Below, in pieces: positions 1 to 12,332 of a DNA stretch of 64,000 nt (its first letter is position 1; each line of letters opens with the position of its first letter). The position numbers and the translations under genes are program-made. Source of the stretch: Atrina japonica (Eukaryota; Mollusca; Bivalvia; Pterioida; Pinnidae); contig BROG01000562.1 in NCBI GenBank assembly GCA_030159075.1, positions 372,001 to 436,000 of the forward strand, written 5' to 3'. The notes below the pieces were generated by a model. It had not been told where the DNA came from. It saw nothing but the letters and a program-made list of their open reading frames with translations, and searched no databases.

Positions 1-124
1 TTGTGTTTGTATTATTTTTTCGACGAAAACGTCGGGTTATCATTATCATCGTCATTATCATCAGTATGATTATATTATTATTATCAATACTTTCAGTAGT
101 ACAATCATCAACACATTGATTTGT

Positions 125-233
125 TGTTGTGTTGTTGTAAACGTCCCACTCAAGAATCTTTCACTCACATGGAGACGTCACCAAATGCCGGTGAAGGGCT
201 TCAATTTTGGCCTATGCAGTAAGGGTTCTTTAA
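125..233 (-). mobile_element. SINE-1 fragment (3' half)
   Basis: The stretch matches the 3' half of the complete SINE at 12052-12332, read on the minus strand (start motif ACGTCCCACTCAAGAATC, then GGAGACGTCACCAAATGCC). The tRNA-like head is missing and the match fades after the TAAGGGTTCTTTAACA block. Confidence 0.8.
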
Positions 234-950
234 CATTGAATGTTATAGTGAAATTATTATTTTTATTATTGTTATTATTATCATCATGATCATTGCCGTC
301 GTCGTTATTAAAGTTTTAATCACAAGCAGGAGTTCATCATCTCGTCTAACAGTAACCATACTGATAATGATGCAGTTATATCTGTCCAACAGGTTCATTA
401 TTTACTTGTTACTTATCTTATCTAAATACTGGACAAAGCATATATGTAAATATAAGATAATGCCCGGCCATATCTATTTACTTGATAAACATTACGACTG
501 TATTTTACAGGGGATGTGTTCATATGAAAGACTAACGTCTCACAAGTCGTCTATCTATATCATAGTTGCAACTTGTCCTATTATAACTGTCAACGCATCT
601 GGTAACCAGAAATACGTAAGTAGAAATAACTGCCTTTATGCACCCGAGATCGAAGATCCGGATTATTACGTTTTGGTCCGTCGTGTATATTCGTATATCT
701 GTTGGCCTGTATGTCAATTTATTTGTTGGTCTGTTTTCATCGTTTTGGTTTTGTTGATAAATAACTTTATAATTTTTCCTTAAGTTTTAACCATTTCAGT
801 ATATTGTTTTATATCAATAAAATCTAGAATGAGTTTTAAAATTCCTATAGTTATCGAAATTAAATATTTACGTATATTTTATGAGTACGGTGTTTCATAC
901 ATACATTTTGTGTCACTTTGACTATGTATATTGCATGATACAAAATAACG

Positions 951-1013
951 ACGAAACTCCAGTAGGAGTCATCGAGTATCGGCGAAACTCCAGTAGGGGT
1001 CATTGATTATCCG
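951..1013. repeat. Two-copy 32-bp tandem repeat with hairpin core
   Basis: Two adjacent units share GAAACTCCAGTAGG(A/G)GTCAT. In unit 1 the core ACTCC-AGTA-GGAGT is a perfect 5-bp inverted repeat, so each unit can fold as a small hairpin. Confidence 0.7.
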
Positions 1014-1165
1014 AACAATTTGGTTTTGAGGAAACCGCATGTGCTTCTTAACAAATGTGATCTTTTTAAATCTTTATCTTTATGATTAGTTGTTAAAATA
1101 CACCAAAGAAAAAATTATTCTGTGTTCCTACCTACGTTTTCTGAGTCAATTGTTTGAACGAAAAT

Positions 1166-1444
1166 TGTTTGTTTATTGTTGTTTAACGTCCCACTCAAGA
1201 ATATTTCACTCATATGGAGACGTCACCAAATGCCGGTGAAGGGCTTCAAATTTTGGCCTATGCTCGGCACTTACGGCCATTGAGCAGTGAGGGTTCTTTA
1301 ACATGCAGACACCCACTGTGACACGGGACCTCGGTTTTTACTGTCTCATTCGAAAGACAGGAAACCAACCTGCCGCCGGCTGGACTCGAACTCATGACCC
1401 CACGATCAAGAGTCGAGCGCGTTACCGACTGAGCAAGGCCGACT
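1166..1444 (-). mobile_element. Complete tRNA-derived SINE-1
   Basis: This copy is full length on the minus strand. It has a tRNA-like head (CTCAGTCGGTAACGCGCTCGA, A-box-like) with a B-box-like GAGTTCGAGTCC, a conserved body with GTTAAAGAACCCTCACTG and GCCGAGCATAGGCC, and an AACAATAAACAAAC-type tail. The body resembles the deeply conserved central domain described in mollusc and other animal SINEs (Nin type); that family name is from memory and not tested. Confidence 0.85.
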
Positions 1445-1800
1445 CATGAACGAACATCATGATCAGTTACCGCTAACGACATATTTACTTTGTGGAACGT
1501 TAATTACAATTAGTAAAGAAACGTTATACGTTGATTTTAATACTGTAATTAACCCAACGTGTTTCTGGACCATGGTGACCTCTCTTGAAATATCACTACC
1601 GTTTCAAACTTGGTATAGGTAAATCATACAATGACTGACGACGCAAAAATATTGGGTATCGTGTGAATCTTTATACCAGCGCGCGCGCGTGTGTGAAGTA
1701 CATCTCGCTCTGCAAGTTCGAATATAAGTTGCTCATTGTAGAATTTACCAATGATTTAACTTCAACAAAGATATTCAAGCAAAAAAAAATGTTTAAAAGG

Positions 1801-2204
1801 AAAAGGGGCATTAGCTGTTTTTGTTTGTTTGTTTGTTTGTTTGTTTGTTTTTTTTTTGTGCAAAATTTGTTATGATATCGCTTTTATACTGCTCAGATAG
1901 ATATTTATTAACAAAGAAGGGATATGTACAAGCATAGAAATTCTTAAATTCCTATATATTTTATTAAAATTGTTTGAGAAACACTGATTTGGCTCTTTTT
2001 CAATTACAATTGATTAACTCAATCTTACTATTTGTATAATGGATATCACACTTGACCCGACCTAATTTGCACAAAATATACAGGAATTTAACATTTTAAA
2101 CCTGTGCATAGCTCTTATTTGTTATTATACAACAAGTACTAGCAGTAGTAAGTAGTAAAAAACAAAGTGATTTTTGGTAATCACAGCTAGTACCCATTTA
2201 ATTA
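1801..2204. mobile_element. MITE-1 copy
   Basis: Ends are inverted (AAGGGGCATTAGCTGT at the left, ACAGCTAGTACCCATTTA at the right). The interior carries family landmarks seen at 36.1, 47.9 and 51.6 kb: TTCCTATATATTTT and a GTACAAGCATAG/CTGTGCATAGCTC pair. A poly-T/TTTG run expanded inside the left arm (1818-1860). No coding capacity. Confidence 0.7.
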
Positions 2205-2528
2205 GACATCACATTTTAGAACCCGTGATACAGTCAGAACTAAACATAAACAAAGAAAGGTGGTAAATATAATATATTACTAAAACCATGCGTCCGTGGA
2301 CTCATGATTACACAAAGTTATTGGTTCAGTGATACATTAATCTACGTGCAACATGATTGAAAAAACTACAAAAGCCATACGACTACAATTCGAAGCTAAA
2401 AATCTTTTTAAGACCTTGATGTAGGATAAAAATATGAATATACAAAATATTTTTAGCACATATGTTTAGAATGAAATATCTAGTTGATATTTAACTTATT
2501 CTACTTTTTTTCTATTTCAGCAAAGAGA

Positions 2529-4592
2529 ATGAGATACCTACTCCTGCTGGTGTTCTCACAATGGTTTTGTTCCATTACCTATGGTACACACGACACAGAA
2601 ACAGTAATTGTCAACACATCAGAAGGTAGAATAAAAGGATTATCAGTTCCTGTTATTGGACATGAACAAAACAAAGTGTATCAGTTCCGAAAAATCCCCT
2701 ACGCCTCTCCCCCAGTCGGTAACTTACGATTCGCAAAACCCACACCACATCCTACCTGGAGTGGAATTCTTGATGCAACCGAATTCGGACCTTCATGTAT
2801 GCAAATAATTGATGAATTTGCGTCTTATCTCCTTCCAAACAAAAACGTATCGGAGGATTGTCTTTTCCTGAATATTTATGTTCCGACAAATGTAACAACA
2901 GCGACGAAAAGACATGTGATGGTATGGATACACGGTGGTGCATATGTGAATGGCGCCGGTATGATGTATGATGGTTCGTACCTTGCGATTACCGGCGACG
3001 TCATTGTTGTCACTATCAATTATCGCTTGGGAATTTATGGCTTTTTCACAACAGGTACTACGGAAGCAAAAGGTAACTATGGATTATGGGACCAAATATT
3101 GGCATTGGAATGGGTACATAATAATATTGCTTCGTTTGGCGGTGACCCAAATTCAGTAACCATATTTGGAGAATCAGCTGGTGGGTTTAGTGTTGGCCTC
3201 CAAGCCTTGATCCCAGCAAATAAGGGTAGATTTCATCGGGTTATTGCGGAAAGTGGTGTGGCCAATTCTCCTCTTGCCTTGGCGCCATTTGGGTCCAAAA
3301 TGACTCATATTGTTGGCTCAATAGCAATGTGCAAACAGGACATAAGTAGTTCTGAATTTCTTACATGTATGCGTCATCTGACCTCAAATGCCATCCTTGC
3401 AGCAACGGTGGCTGCAATAATAAGTGAACCACCAGATGCGATTCATTACGCCTTGTGGTTTGGTCCTGTTATCGATTCGGAACTTTTCTCTGATTATCCA
3501 TCTAACATTTTGAAAGATCATTCATCAGAAGCAATGAAGTTTTTTAAATCTTTGGATATAATAGTTGGTAACTGCAACGACGAAGGTTCCTTGGTTCTTA
3601 TCAGTACCAGCCCAGCAATACAGCGCCAATTTCACTTTAATTTAACTGTTGGTATACCATACGATATATTCAAAACAGACATCGTCAAGACACTAACGGA
3701 TGATTATTTCTCGTCGAATTTGAAGGTTGCAACTGCAATATGTGGAGAATACTGCGTCCAAAATAACATATCTGAGCAAAGCAGACAAGCACTGGACATG
3801 TATACCGATTTTTTCTTCGTCTCTCCGGCCGTTAACACCTTACATTTACATTCCTTTGAGAACACCGATTCGAAGCGATATCAATACATATTTAGTCGCA
3901 GGAGTCAAGTTCCATATGGTCCACCGAGGCCTGCGTGGTATAGAGGCTCTGGGCATGCGTCAGAATTGATATATTTGTTTGGAATAGATCTACTTCCCGT
4001 ACGTAAAAATGTAACGGTACCACAAGCAGATTATGCTTTGTCACGGCAGATGTTGCGGTACTGGACAAATTTTGCAAAATCAGGGTATGTATAGTATTTC
4101 TTATATATTAAGTTATTATTATAATTATTTTTTTAGAATACAAACCGTAAATCCTTTCTTTTTCTCACTCCCTCTATATATTTCTGATCAGTAAATATTT
4201 TGCCACAGCTCAAAAACCTAAAGTATTCTGGTAATGTTTATTGTAATTTTAACGAGCTCAATTATTATATACATACTTATACGCCTGTCATATGGACACT
4301 ATACATGAATTTATCTCATAACTTTTACAGTGACCCAAATGGTGGCGACAATTTACCTACATGGCCGCAGTTTGAAGATCCTCTTCGTTCTTATCTCCAA
4401 CTTGACGCACAGATTGCAGCAAAATCGAAATATAATGACGATAAAATGGAATTTTGGTTGGTAGAAATTCCGAAATTATTACCACCACAAGAATTGCTGC
4501 GGAGTCCAAACAACGGGGCCGACAATGTTAAATATGCATTTTATCTGTCTTTTACGGCAATGTTTGTCTCAAAAATATTTGTCGTTGTGTAA
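2529..4592 (+). CDS. Type-B carboxylesterase / cholinesterase-like, copy 1 (2 coding exons)
   Basis: This gene encodes a secreted or membrane-tethered serine ester hydrolase of the COesterase family. I place exon 1 at 2521-4084 after a clear acceptor (TTTCTATTTCAG) and the start at 2529, eight bases into the exon, so a 5' untranslated exon probably lies upstream. The intron is 4085-4330 (GTATGT...TTTTACAG) and exon 2 runs from 4331 to the stop at 4592, giving 605 residues. Visible are an N-terminal signal peptide, the EDCLFLNIYVP signature (109-119), the oxyanion-hole motif HGGAY (His135), nucleophile Ser216 in GESAGG, Glu352 and His476 in GSGHASEL, so the triad is intact. The oxyanion loop has Ala where copy 2 has Gly. 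Several N-glycosylation sequons are present. The last 20 or so residues are hydrophobic after a polar Asn/Gly-rich stretch, compatible with a GPI-anchor signal. Natural substrate cannot be read; it need not be acetylcholine. Confidence 0.93.
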
Positions 4593-4654
4593 CTGTTGCT
4601 ATGATGTTATAGATTTTGATTTATTTTATAGTATTTTGAAGCTGATATTATATT

Positions 4655-4660
4655 ATTAAA
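4655..4660 (+). terminator. Candidate poly(A) signal for esterase copy 1
   Basis: ATTAAA lies 63 bases after the stop codon in a T-rich 3' flank. It is the nearest accepted variant; no AATAAA is closer. Confidence 0.4.
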
Positions 4661-4972
4661 TTGATACCATTGCTGTACCGTATCCATTTTGTAAACGCTT
4701 TTACGGTTTAAAGTCATTTAATTTACAAAGTCAAATCTTTAAGCTTCTAACAGAATATAAGTACTTTTGACGCACTATAAATTGATCTAGACTTAATTAG
4801 TTGATGGGGAACATCACTTTAGTGACCATGGTTTTATTTATTTTCGCTCATATATTATTTTGATGTATTCTACAATCACATTATGACGGCCTCTTTTAAC
4901 GGCGGATGAGAAAAAAACACCATTAGCATAACGGATCATGAAGTACCACATATTGCTACATCATTTAGGGCT

Positions 4973-5322
4973 CAAACCCATACTTATCAACAATGTCTTA
5001 CACAGAATTGTCAGTCCTTGCACTTTATCTCTCAATCTCTGTCGACGTCTCGAATTTAGTAAAATATTTTTGTAAAATGTATAAATGTACTCTAGATTTA
5101 ACTCCTTATAAGCTGTTTGCATTTTTGCATATATCTTTAGTTTTGGCATAAAATATGAAATTATCTGAGTAAAAGTTCAAATCAAAATTTGCTATTTATA
5201 TAGAGACTATATTTTAGTGAAAAGTATCTTTTATATTTGATTACTATTATTTATTCATCGGTTGATCATGTACAAGAAGTGCAGGGACCGACAACTCTGT
5301 GTAAAGGATTGACTAACCTAAG
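4973..5322. mobile_element. MITE-2 copy
   Basis: A palindromic element of about 350 bp. The left arm has GTCTTACACAGAATTGTCAGTCC and the right arm carries its complement, ACCGACAACTCTGTGTAAAG. The other copy is at 38690-39070. No coding capacity. Confidence 0.75.
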
Positions 5323-5339
5323 GTGATATACCTCATTGC

Positions 5340-5705
5340 TTTAATAATATTAACAAATTCTAACATATAGTTTTATAAAAGATATCAAAACAAATTCTCA
5401 AGACGATCACGTCTTTCAAAATGGCTTCATCAGTTGAGCTAAAATTTAATATAAATGTATATTTTCCCGAAGGAAAAAGTGGTTTCGTACAAGATAAAAA
5501 ATAAATATAAATGTATTGCCGAATCCATCTTAACTGTAAAATTTATTATCTTTTGAAAAGTTCAGAATCTAAATGGTACTATCTGATCGGAATACCACAT
5601 TACTATAAAATATTCGGCTGGTACCGACATACCAGGTACTGTGTTTATATATACCCTCGGGGACTCAAACAGGTCAAAGGCAATGGCAATATCCCATCGT
5701 TCTTA
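5340..5705 (-). mobile_element. 367-bp hammerhead-bearing repeat unit (PLE pLTR / retrozyme-like), single copy
   Basis: The stretch is homologous to the units at 17.1 and 46.1 kb: shared landmarks are ATATAGTTTTA, AAAAGTGG, CTTTTGAAAAGTTCAGAATCTAAATGG, ATTCGGCTGGTACCGACATACCAGGTACT and ATATACCCTCG. On the minus strand 5396-5439 reads stem-I strand GCTCAA, box CTGATGA, box GAAA and the returning TTGAG, a hammerhead-type order, although stem II is degraded in this copy. Confidence 0.7.
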
Positions 5706-7085
5706 CCACGTGATTAATGAGCACCTCCTATCCCATATGGAAATGATATCTTTTTAGACATCCTCTGTTGATGCTGTCGTATGGTGGGTATACAGCGATA
5801 GTCAAACACAGATCGTTGTAGATATTGCAAATATATATTTTGATAAACATTTAATAAACATACGTGTATTTTTTTAAATCACAACCCAGAATCAAGGAAT
5901 ACAGTTTGACCAATCTATTAATCAAGTTCAAATGAAATTAATAATACAAGGGGGTATCTATTACTTCATATCATATCATCTGGACAGATAGATACCTACC
6001 TGTTTCAGGACTCGATGCACATCATTGTAGATCTACGGGTCTGGATAAATAATGGAATAGTGGTATCAAGCTGACTTGATATTGACTGTCTAGCTGCGGA
6101 TGCACAGCGACAAGTAAAGGGAAATTTAGAATAAACGAAAACGTCATGTGATGTTTTTATCTCTCCTATAACTTTGGTATACGTATCTCTGTCATTTGAT
6201 CTATTATTTAAGAGAAATACCAAGGGATTATCGGAACTCTAAATACACTAGAAGACGCGAAATTAAATATACAAATGCCTCAACATGAAGAACAATGGTG
6301 AACCCCAAACGGGATGGGACCAGGAGTCAGGGTCTCCTTTTAGCATACCACACCCGTCGCAAATGTTACATGTTACAAGGGTTCGATAAAAAGGCCAAGT
6401 TCGATGAAAATGTCATCAGTAACTGTTACATATGATAGTCGAAAGGGAGTCACTGTTTATGGTCGTGCTCCGGAATACTATCTAACATCCTTGGGATTAC
6501 ATATTGTATTACAAGATCCTCGTATCGACCATAAAACTTCTTTAGAGACAATTTCAATCGTTCAACAACGTAACCTCGTGTGAGTAGATTATTGGCGAGT
6601 CGATTAGCTTTTAGAATAAAACAATCATAAGAGGAGCATGTCCTGAAATAACGTATGTTATATAAGTTGTGAAATTAAAACGTCATTGACAGGAGAAGAT
6701 CGAATATTACTACTTAGGAACGACAGTTGGTAATATGGAAATTGAAATCGTCACGTCTGTCATAAAGGAAGGAGAGAAATAATTAAATGCATAATTTATG
6801 TGCCTTTTTACAAACTGTTTAGAGTCCGATTTCATTTTTCATTTTATAACAACATCGACTAAAACAATACTGATAACAAAACAAGGGTATCATAGTTTAT
6901 ATAGTATTTGGCAAGTTTACGGTAGGTATCAAAAACTTGTTTACAATTACTATGCTTCACTAAATGAGTTACCCGTTCGATAGTGGTTGTATGATAGTCT
7001 ATACCAATTGTGACAAAGGTTTATTCCTCATTTATTTCATTTGAATTTGACTGTGGACATGAGGCGGGATGCAAATTTTGTATAG
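5706..7085. other. No gene recognised
   Basis: AT-rich sequence without supported coding exons. The stretch 6290-6370 has a motif (AGCATACCACACCCGTCGC) faintly like the 3' segment of the PLEs at 17.6 and 49.0 kb, possibly an old fragment. Confidence 0.45.
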
Positions 7086-7089
7086 CACC

Positions 7090-7248
7090 TGGGGATCGTT
7101 TTACCAAAACGTCTTAAGTCCTAAATCCTAAATCTTAGTCCTAATTGTCCTGGGACTGACCAATCAGTGATGTTCTGCCATGGTAGGTAGGACTAAAAGT
7201 GAGGATTTAGGACTCAGGACCTTTTGTAAAACGGGCCCTTGATCCCAC
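7090..7248. mobile_element. MITE-3, short palindromic element
   Basis: About 50-bp inverted ends: GGGATCGTTTTACCAAAACG ... AAGTCCTAAATCC at the left, GGATTTAGGACTCAGGACC ... GTAAAACGGGCCC at the right. No protein is encoded. It fits a non-autonomous DNA transposon. Confidence 0.75.
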
Positions 7249-7280
7249 TTCTGTATTTTCAGAAGTTCGTGTTAGTGCGA

Positions 7281-7438
7281 TGATAATCAGTTTTGTATAT
7301 TGTTATCTGGAATTTAACAATGAGTATTTTTGTTTCACTGATTTGTTTTCCCATCCCTGTGATCATCAGTTTTGTATATTGTTTTATGAAACTCCTAACG
7401 ATGAGTACTTTTGTATCACTGGTTTGTTTTCCCATAAT
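7281..7438. repeat. Two 79-bp tandem units
   Basis: Both units contain ATCAGTTTTGTATATTGTT, GATGAGTA/AATGAGTA, TTTTTGT/TTTTGTATCACTG and TTTGTTTTCCCAT. The minus-strand reading frame across them repeats GKQ(T/I)S(D/E)TK(V/I)LIV, a by-product of the duplication; I do not call a gene. Confidence 0.75.
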
Positions 7439-7439
7439 T

Positions 7440-8568
7440 GTGTGGTTTAATTGGGGATTCCGTTTTTGATTTAATGCAATAAATGATATTATTTCAGTAG
7501 ATATAAACATTTTATAAATCAATTTAATTTCTATTAAATTCTGTGACAGTGCATCCTGAAGGTATTGGCTTTGATTATTTGCTGCAGACATGTATCATGT
7601 AAGGTGTGCAGTTACATGAAGACATTTGTGTATGGTATTGATGTATGAAGAACAAATACGTGTGCGTCTTTTAACAATATACTTTTGAAACGTGCATCAG
7701 TGGATGATAACAGTTAATCATGTTCTCAAGCATTTAAAAGATAAAACTAAGCACGCAAGTAGCCCTGGATAGTTTATACTTGGTAACGTATGAGATGACG
7801 AAGTATTTGCTACTTTATACGTGAATCTTTGTGTTATATTTATACGTAATGTGCGTTTCAAATATCTTGAAGTACCTCACTCCTCTGGTATTTTAGAAAT
7901 CCAGTAATCGACTTTAACATCTACTCTTACCCTCTAGAGTACTTAGCAAGGCGAGTACACTGACAAATCCACAGACATATGTATAAAATATAGTTTAAAT
8001 GGCTATCCAATATCTTATTATAGACATAAACAGGTTAGTCATATAGTTATAACAGTTATATTTATACGTCAAGTATATCTAAATATATTATCTGAAACGA
8101 ATAGAAATCTTTTTGTTTTGCTTGGGTCGATGCAATTTTGTTTACTTTTTTATTTTTAGAGGAAACAAATGAAGTGGGCTATTGATTCATATTATTATTA
8201 CTTTTTCAAACTTTTAAATGACGATAGTTTTCATGTTTTGGAGAGCGAAGAAGTTTTTATCTTTTTCAATCCATGTCTTCATAAGAAAAGCGGGCGACCA
8301 ATCATTCTTGGCATATGCGTTTACGAGTTAAACTTGTAAGATATTCAATATATTGTATTGTAAGCTTCATCGTGTCGGTCTGAAGACTCCTGAATGTCAT
8401 AATACGTTAAATGTATTTGTGGTAAATGTATTTTTCAAGTTCTGTTCCAATTTGAAATTATATAATTAATCGCCGGGTAACACCTTGAATGGATATTTGT
8501 AAACTCTAAAAACAAGATGGTAATAAAAAGAAATCGAAAATGAGTCTAAAACTCAAACTAAATAGAGA
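7440..8568. other. No gene recognised
   Basis: AT-rich intergenic DNA between the two esterase genes; no supported exon, RNA gene or repeat beyond short A/T runs. Confidence 0.5.
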
Positions 8569-8578
8569 TTTAAGAATG

Positions 8579-8680
8579 TCTATGCCCTTTTAAAATTCTT
8601 TTTTGGCATTGCACATCAATCTAAGTAGTGAAAAAGAAAAAAAATATATTTTGGAAAAAACACAGCTGATGGCCCTTTAA
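8579..8680. mobile_element. MITE-1 end fragment
   Basis: Carries the right-end block of the family only (GCACATCAATCTAAGTAGTG, then ACACAGCTGATGGCCCTTTA). Truncated on the left. Confidence 0.65.
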
Positions 8681-8884
8681 GATATCGACTTAATAATGAA
8701 AGAAACATAGAATATAAATCGCAGATACCAAAGTATTTATGTGAACAACCTGTGAATCATAGATAATCTCAAGTATATATGTACTAAGAAACCGAAAAAT
8801 TGTCAGAATGGCAGTTACACAGGGATTATAGATCGTTTAGACCTGATAATAAAATTGTCTTATTTCGAAATACCACATCCCGAG

Positions 8885-9006
<122 letters not shown>

Positions 9007-9420
9007 GTAAGGGAACTATATGTTTTTTTTCATGGATAACACACACCGTGTTACGGTAACTATCTTTTTATTCACAGTAATGTAGAAGCTTGTTTTATCT
9101 ATATGTGTATTTAAGTGTTGTGTGATTTTGTGTATATGCGTGTCCACACACACACACTGAATAATAAATACACTCAGTGTAATAACAGAGAAGACCAATT
9201 AAGAGATGGTCCACTTTTATTAATGATGATTTAATAGCGCGATTCCATTGGTATAGGGATATTTTTATGAGAGTCCATTGAAAAACTCAAGAAGTAATGT
9301 ATAAAACAAGAGGTTCAATCCTACATGATATATAACTTATCTGGTAATATGATAAATCATTTAACTGAAGGAGTACATTGTGAAATGTAGATTTGATCAT
9401 TATTGTTTCTTGTTTTGCAG

Positions 9421-11533
9421 ATGGACCACATTCTGTTGTATGTACTGTCAGCTTTCTGTATATGTATCCACGGGATACAACATGAAGATAACTCATATGT
9501 TATTACAACACGTAAAGGACAAATCAAAGGCCTGGAAGTTTTCGTGCCCGGATACGAAAATAAAACTGTGTATCAATTTCTGAAAATACCCTACGCTTCT
9601 CCTCCTGTAGGCAACCTAAGATTTAAAAAGCCAAAACCACACCCAAATTGGAAATATACACTGGACGCAACAAAATTTGGACCTTCGTGTATGCAAATAA
9701 TTGATGTGTATTCTGCACCATTTGCCCCGAACAAAAACGTATCCGAAGACTGTCTGTTCCTAAACATATATGTTCCAAAAACCACAACAAAGGAGGTAAA
9801 AATGTCTGTAATGGTATGGATTCACGGAGGTGGATTTAGCACCGGTGCTGGCATGATGTACGACGGCTCATATCTTGCTATTACAGGAGATGTTATCGTT
9901 GTATCAATTAATTATCGTTTAGGTATTTTTGGCTTTCTCACCACAAACTCTGAAAATGCAAAAGGAAATTACGGACTTTGGGACCAGAAGTTAGCTTTAC
10001 TCTGGGTTAAAGAAAACATTGATTCCTTTGGAGGTGATTCTGAATCGGTTACAATTTTTGGTCAATCGGCAGGAGGCGTTAGTGTAAGTCTTCAAGCGCT
10101 CATTCCAGATAACAGAGGTTTATTCAACAGGGTCATACTTGAAAGTGGAGTCGCAAATTCAGCGTTTGGCATATCGACTACTGCAAGAGCAGTGACTCGG
10201 ATCATTGGTATTCATGCAGGTTGTAACCAGTCATTAAGTGAGGACAGGTTTGTAGAATGCATGCGAGGTGTTGATCCTTTTTCCCTGTTGAATGCCTCTC
10301 TTACCATTGGCAATGATAATCCTGCTGAATTACATTTGGTTTTAACGTTAGGACCTGTTGTTGATTTTGAACTATTCAATGACCACCCAAAACATATTTT
10401 GCATGGGAATTCGTCAGATGCAATGGAATTCTTTAAATCTCTGGATATCATAGTTGGTAACTGCAACCAGGAAAGCTCCATTATACTATTTATGCTTCCA
10501 ATTATTGCAAACACATTGCATTTTGATGTATCTATCGGCATACCCAAAAGTGTTTTCCGTGATAATATAATAAAGCCACTAATGGATGATTATTTTTCAT
10601 CGAGTCAACGGGTGGCAAACATATTATGTGATCAGTATTGCGTACAAAACAATGTATCTGAACAAAGTAGAGAAGCACTGGAACTCTTCAACGATTTCTT
10701 CTACTTTGCTCCGACTATCGATATTCTGAATCGTCATGCCTACAATAACACGGAATCTAAAAGATATCAATACGTATTCAGCCGAAAGAGTCCAGCCCCT
10801 ATTGGACCAGCTAGACCGAAATGGTACAGGGGAACTGGTCACGGCTCGGAAATATTCTACTTATTTGGACTTCGTAAGATGTTACAGAATATAACGATTT
10901 CGCAGACGGATTACCATTTAGCTGATGAAATGATTCGATACTGGACAAACTTTGCCAAAACCGGGTATGTTTTTTGTTAGCGTTTACCAATCTTAGTAGT
11001 ATAAAAGAATGATTTTTTCGAAAATAAAACAGCTAATGCAATTTAAATTAGATAAAGATTTACCTTTAAAATAAATAAGAATTAGTTTTCGTTTGTTTGT
11101 TTGTTAAATGTTGCTTAACGTCCCACTCAAGAATCTTTCACTCATATGGAGACGTCTAAATGTTAACGTCACTTCCTGAAAATTCATAATGGGCATGTTT
11201 AATAACTAACATATTTCCGTATATTTCAGTGACCCAAGTTCTGGTTCTAGTAGCCATCATTGGCCCCAGTATGACGAAACGGAGAAAAATTACCAAAACC
11301 TAAATGGACAAGTGGAGACAAAAGCAAAATATAAACACAAAAGAGTCATGTTGTGGTTGACGAAAATTTCCAAGATACCAGCGCCATCTTCTGGACTAAC
11401 GACCGATTACTCGTATTCAACAACAAACAGAAAATCGGCAAATAAAGCACAATATTTGCATGATATTACGGGATATAAATACATCTTGATTTCTATAATA
11501 TGCCGAATATCCATGGCGTTGTTGCTTACTTGA
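9421..11533 (+). CDS. Type-B carboxylesterase / cholinesterase-like, copy 2 (2 coding exons)
   Basis: This is a tandem paralogue of the gene at 2529-4592. The acceptor TTGTTTTGCAG abuts the start codon at 9421, so the 5' UTR lies in an upstream exon. Exon 1 ends at 10964 (GG|GTATGT), the intron is 10965-11229 and exon 2 runs 11230-11533, giving 615 residues. It has a signal peptide, EDCLFLNIYVP at 109-119, HGGGF (His135), nucleophile Ser216 in GQSAGG, Glu351 and His474 in GTGHGSEI. Positions through Ser216 are collinear with copy 1. The intron interrupts the Gly codon of the GDP motif after NFAKTG at exactly the same base as in copy 1. The C-terminal domain is less alike and ends in a hydrophobic stretch that could serve as a GPI signal or an anchor. 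Secreted or surface serine esterase; substrate unknown. Confidence 0.93.
11090..11157 (-). mobile_element. SINE-1 tail fragment inside the esterase-2 intron
   Basis: Contains GTTTGTTTGTTAAATG, then ACGTCCCACTCAAGAATC and CATATGGAGACGTC, the 3' tail of SINE-1 on the minus strand. It lies wholly in the intron 10965-11229, absent from the equivalent intron of copy 1, so it postdates the gene duplication. Confidence 0.8.
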
Positions 11534-12051
11534 ACATTGTATTGAATAGTTTAGTCTAAATATTTTTTTTTAATTTCATGATAGTTATCCTTGATGAACT
11601 CTGAGTCAAACTAGGTTTAAAACATAACAAAATTTTGATTAATTTCATTTGTATAAGAAAATTAGAATAGAGGATCTCCATTGGTTTCATTACAAATTCG
11701 ATATTTCAAAACAGCTAATATGACACTCGAGACCTCGCTCCAAGTTCGTATGTCGAGAATGAGGAACAGCAACTACCTAACTATTTTCGATGCCTTAGGT
11801 ATAACCAGGACCTTTGAAGTGAACCCGGGCCCTTCCTCATGCACGGTGATTGTCCTATTATACTGAGTCGCCGTGGATGGTCATATTGTAATATTATACT
11901 TCTTCATAAATTCTTGCGATTTCACTGGACACTGAGCGTTGAGTTTATCAACTATCTTGATTATTCCAGGGTGATATTCAATAAAATTATCACATGCGCT
12001 AAAATGGATGTGCGTACTGTTCGTTTTTTCTAGCAGTCTATGTGGCAATTG

Positions 12052-12332
12052 AGCCGGCCTGGCTCAGTCGGTAGCGCGCTCGACTCTTGATTGTGAGGTC
12101 GTGAGTCTGAGTCCAGCCGATGGTAGGTTGGTTTCCTGTCCTTCGGATGAGACAGTAAAACTCGAGGTCCCGTGTCGCAGTAGTTGTCGGCACGTTAAAG
12201 AACCCTCACTGCTCAATGGCCGTAGGTGCCGAGCATAGGCCAAAATTTGAAGCCCTTCACCGGCATTTGGTGACGTCTCCATATGAGTGAAAGATTCTTG
12301 AGTGGGACGACAAACAACGATAAACAAACAAA
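12052..12332 (+). mobile_element. Complete tRNA-derived SINE-1
   Basis: Head GGCTCAGTCGGTAGCGCGCT (A box), GTCTGAGTCCAGCC (B box, decayed), body GTTAAAGAACCCTCACTGC and GCCGAGCATAGGCC, tail ACAAACAACGATAAACAAAC. The best copy in the window for deriving a consensus. Confidence 0.88.

Larger units (their letters stand above)
1..1165. other. Gene-free left edge
   Basis: I see no gene here. The stretch is AT-rich with ATT/ATC-type trinucleotide runs (about 40-120 and 250-300), one truncated SINE and one short tandem duplication, listed separately. Long open frames in 286-783 are made of low-complexity TTA/ATC sequence and show no protein family signal. Confidence 0.6.

Noticed and set aside
286..783. 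165-codon plus-strand open frame
   Set aside because: Low-complexity, Ile/Tyr-rich translation of AT-rich DNA with no motif or splice context.
7259..7591. 110-codon minus-strand frame with internal repeats
   Set aside because: The repeats follow from the 79-bp tandem DNA duplication; no start context, signal or family match.
12052..12125. tRNA genes (here and at 22386, 41951, 50820)
   Set aside because: A and B boxes are recognisable but cloverleaf pairing fails and each is followed by a SINE body repeated elsewhere.
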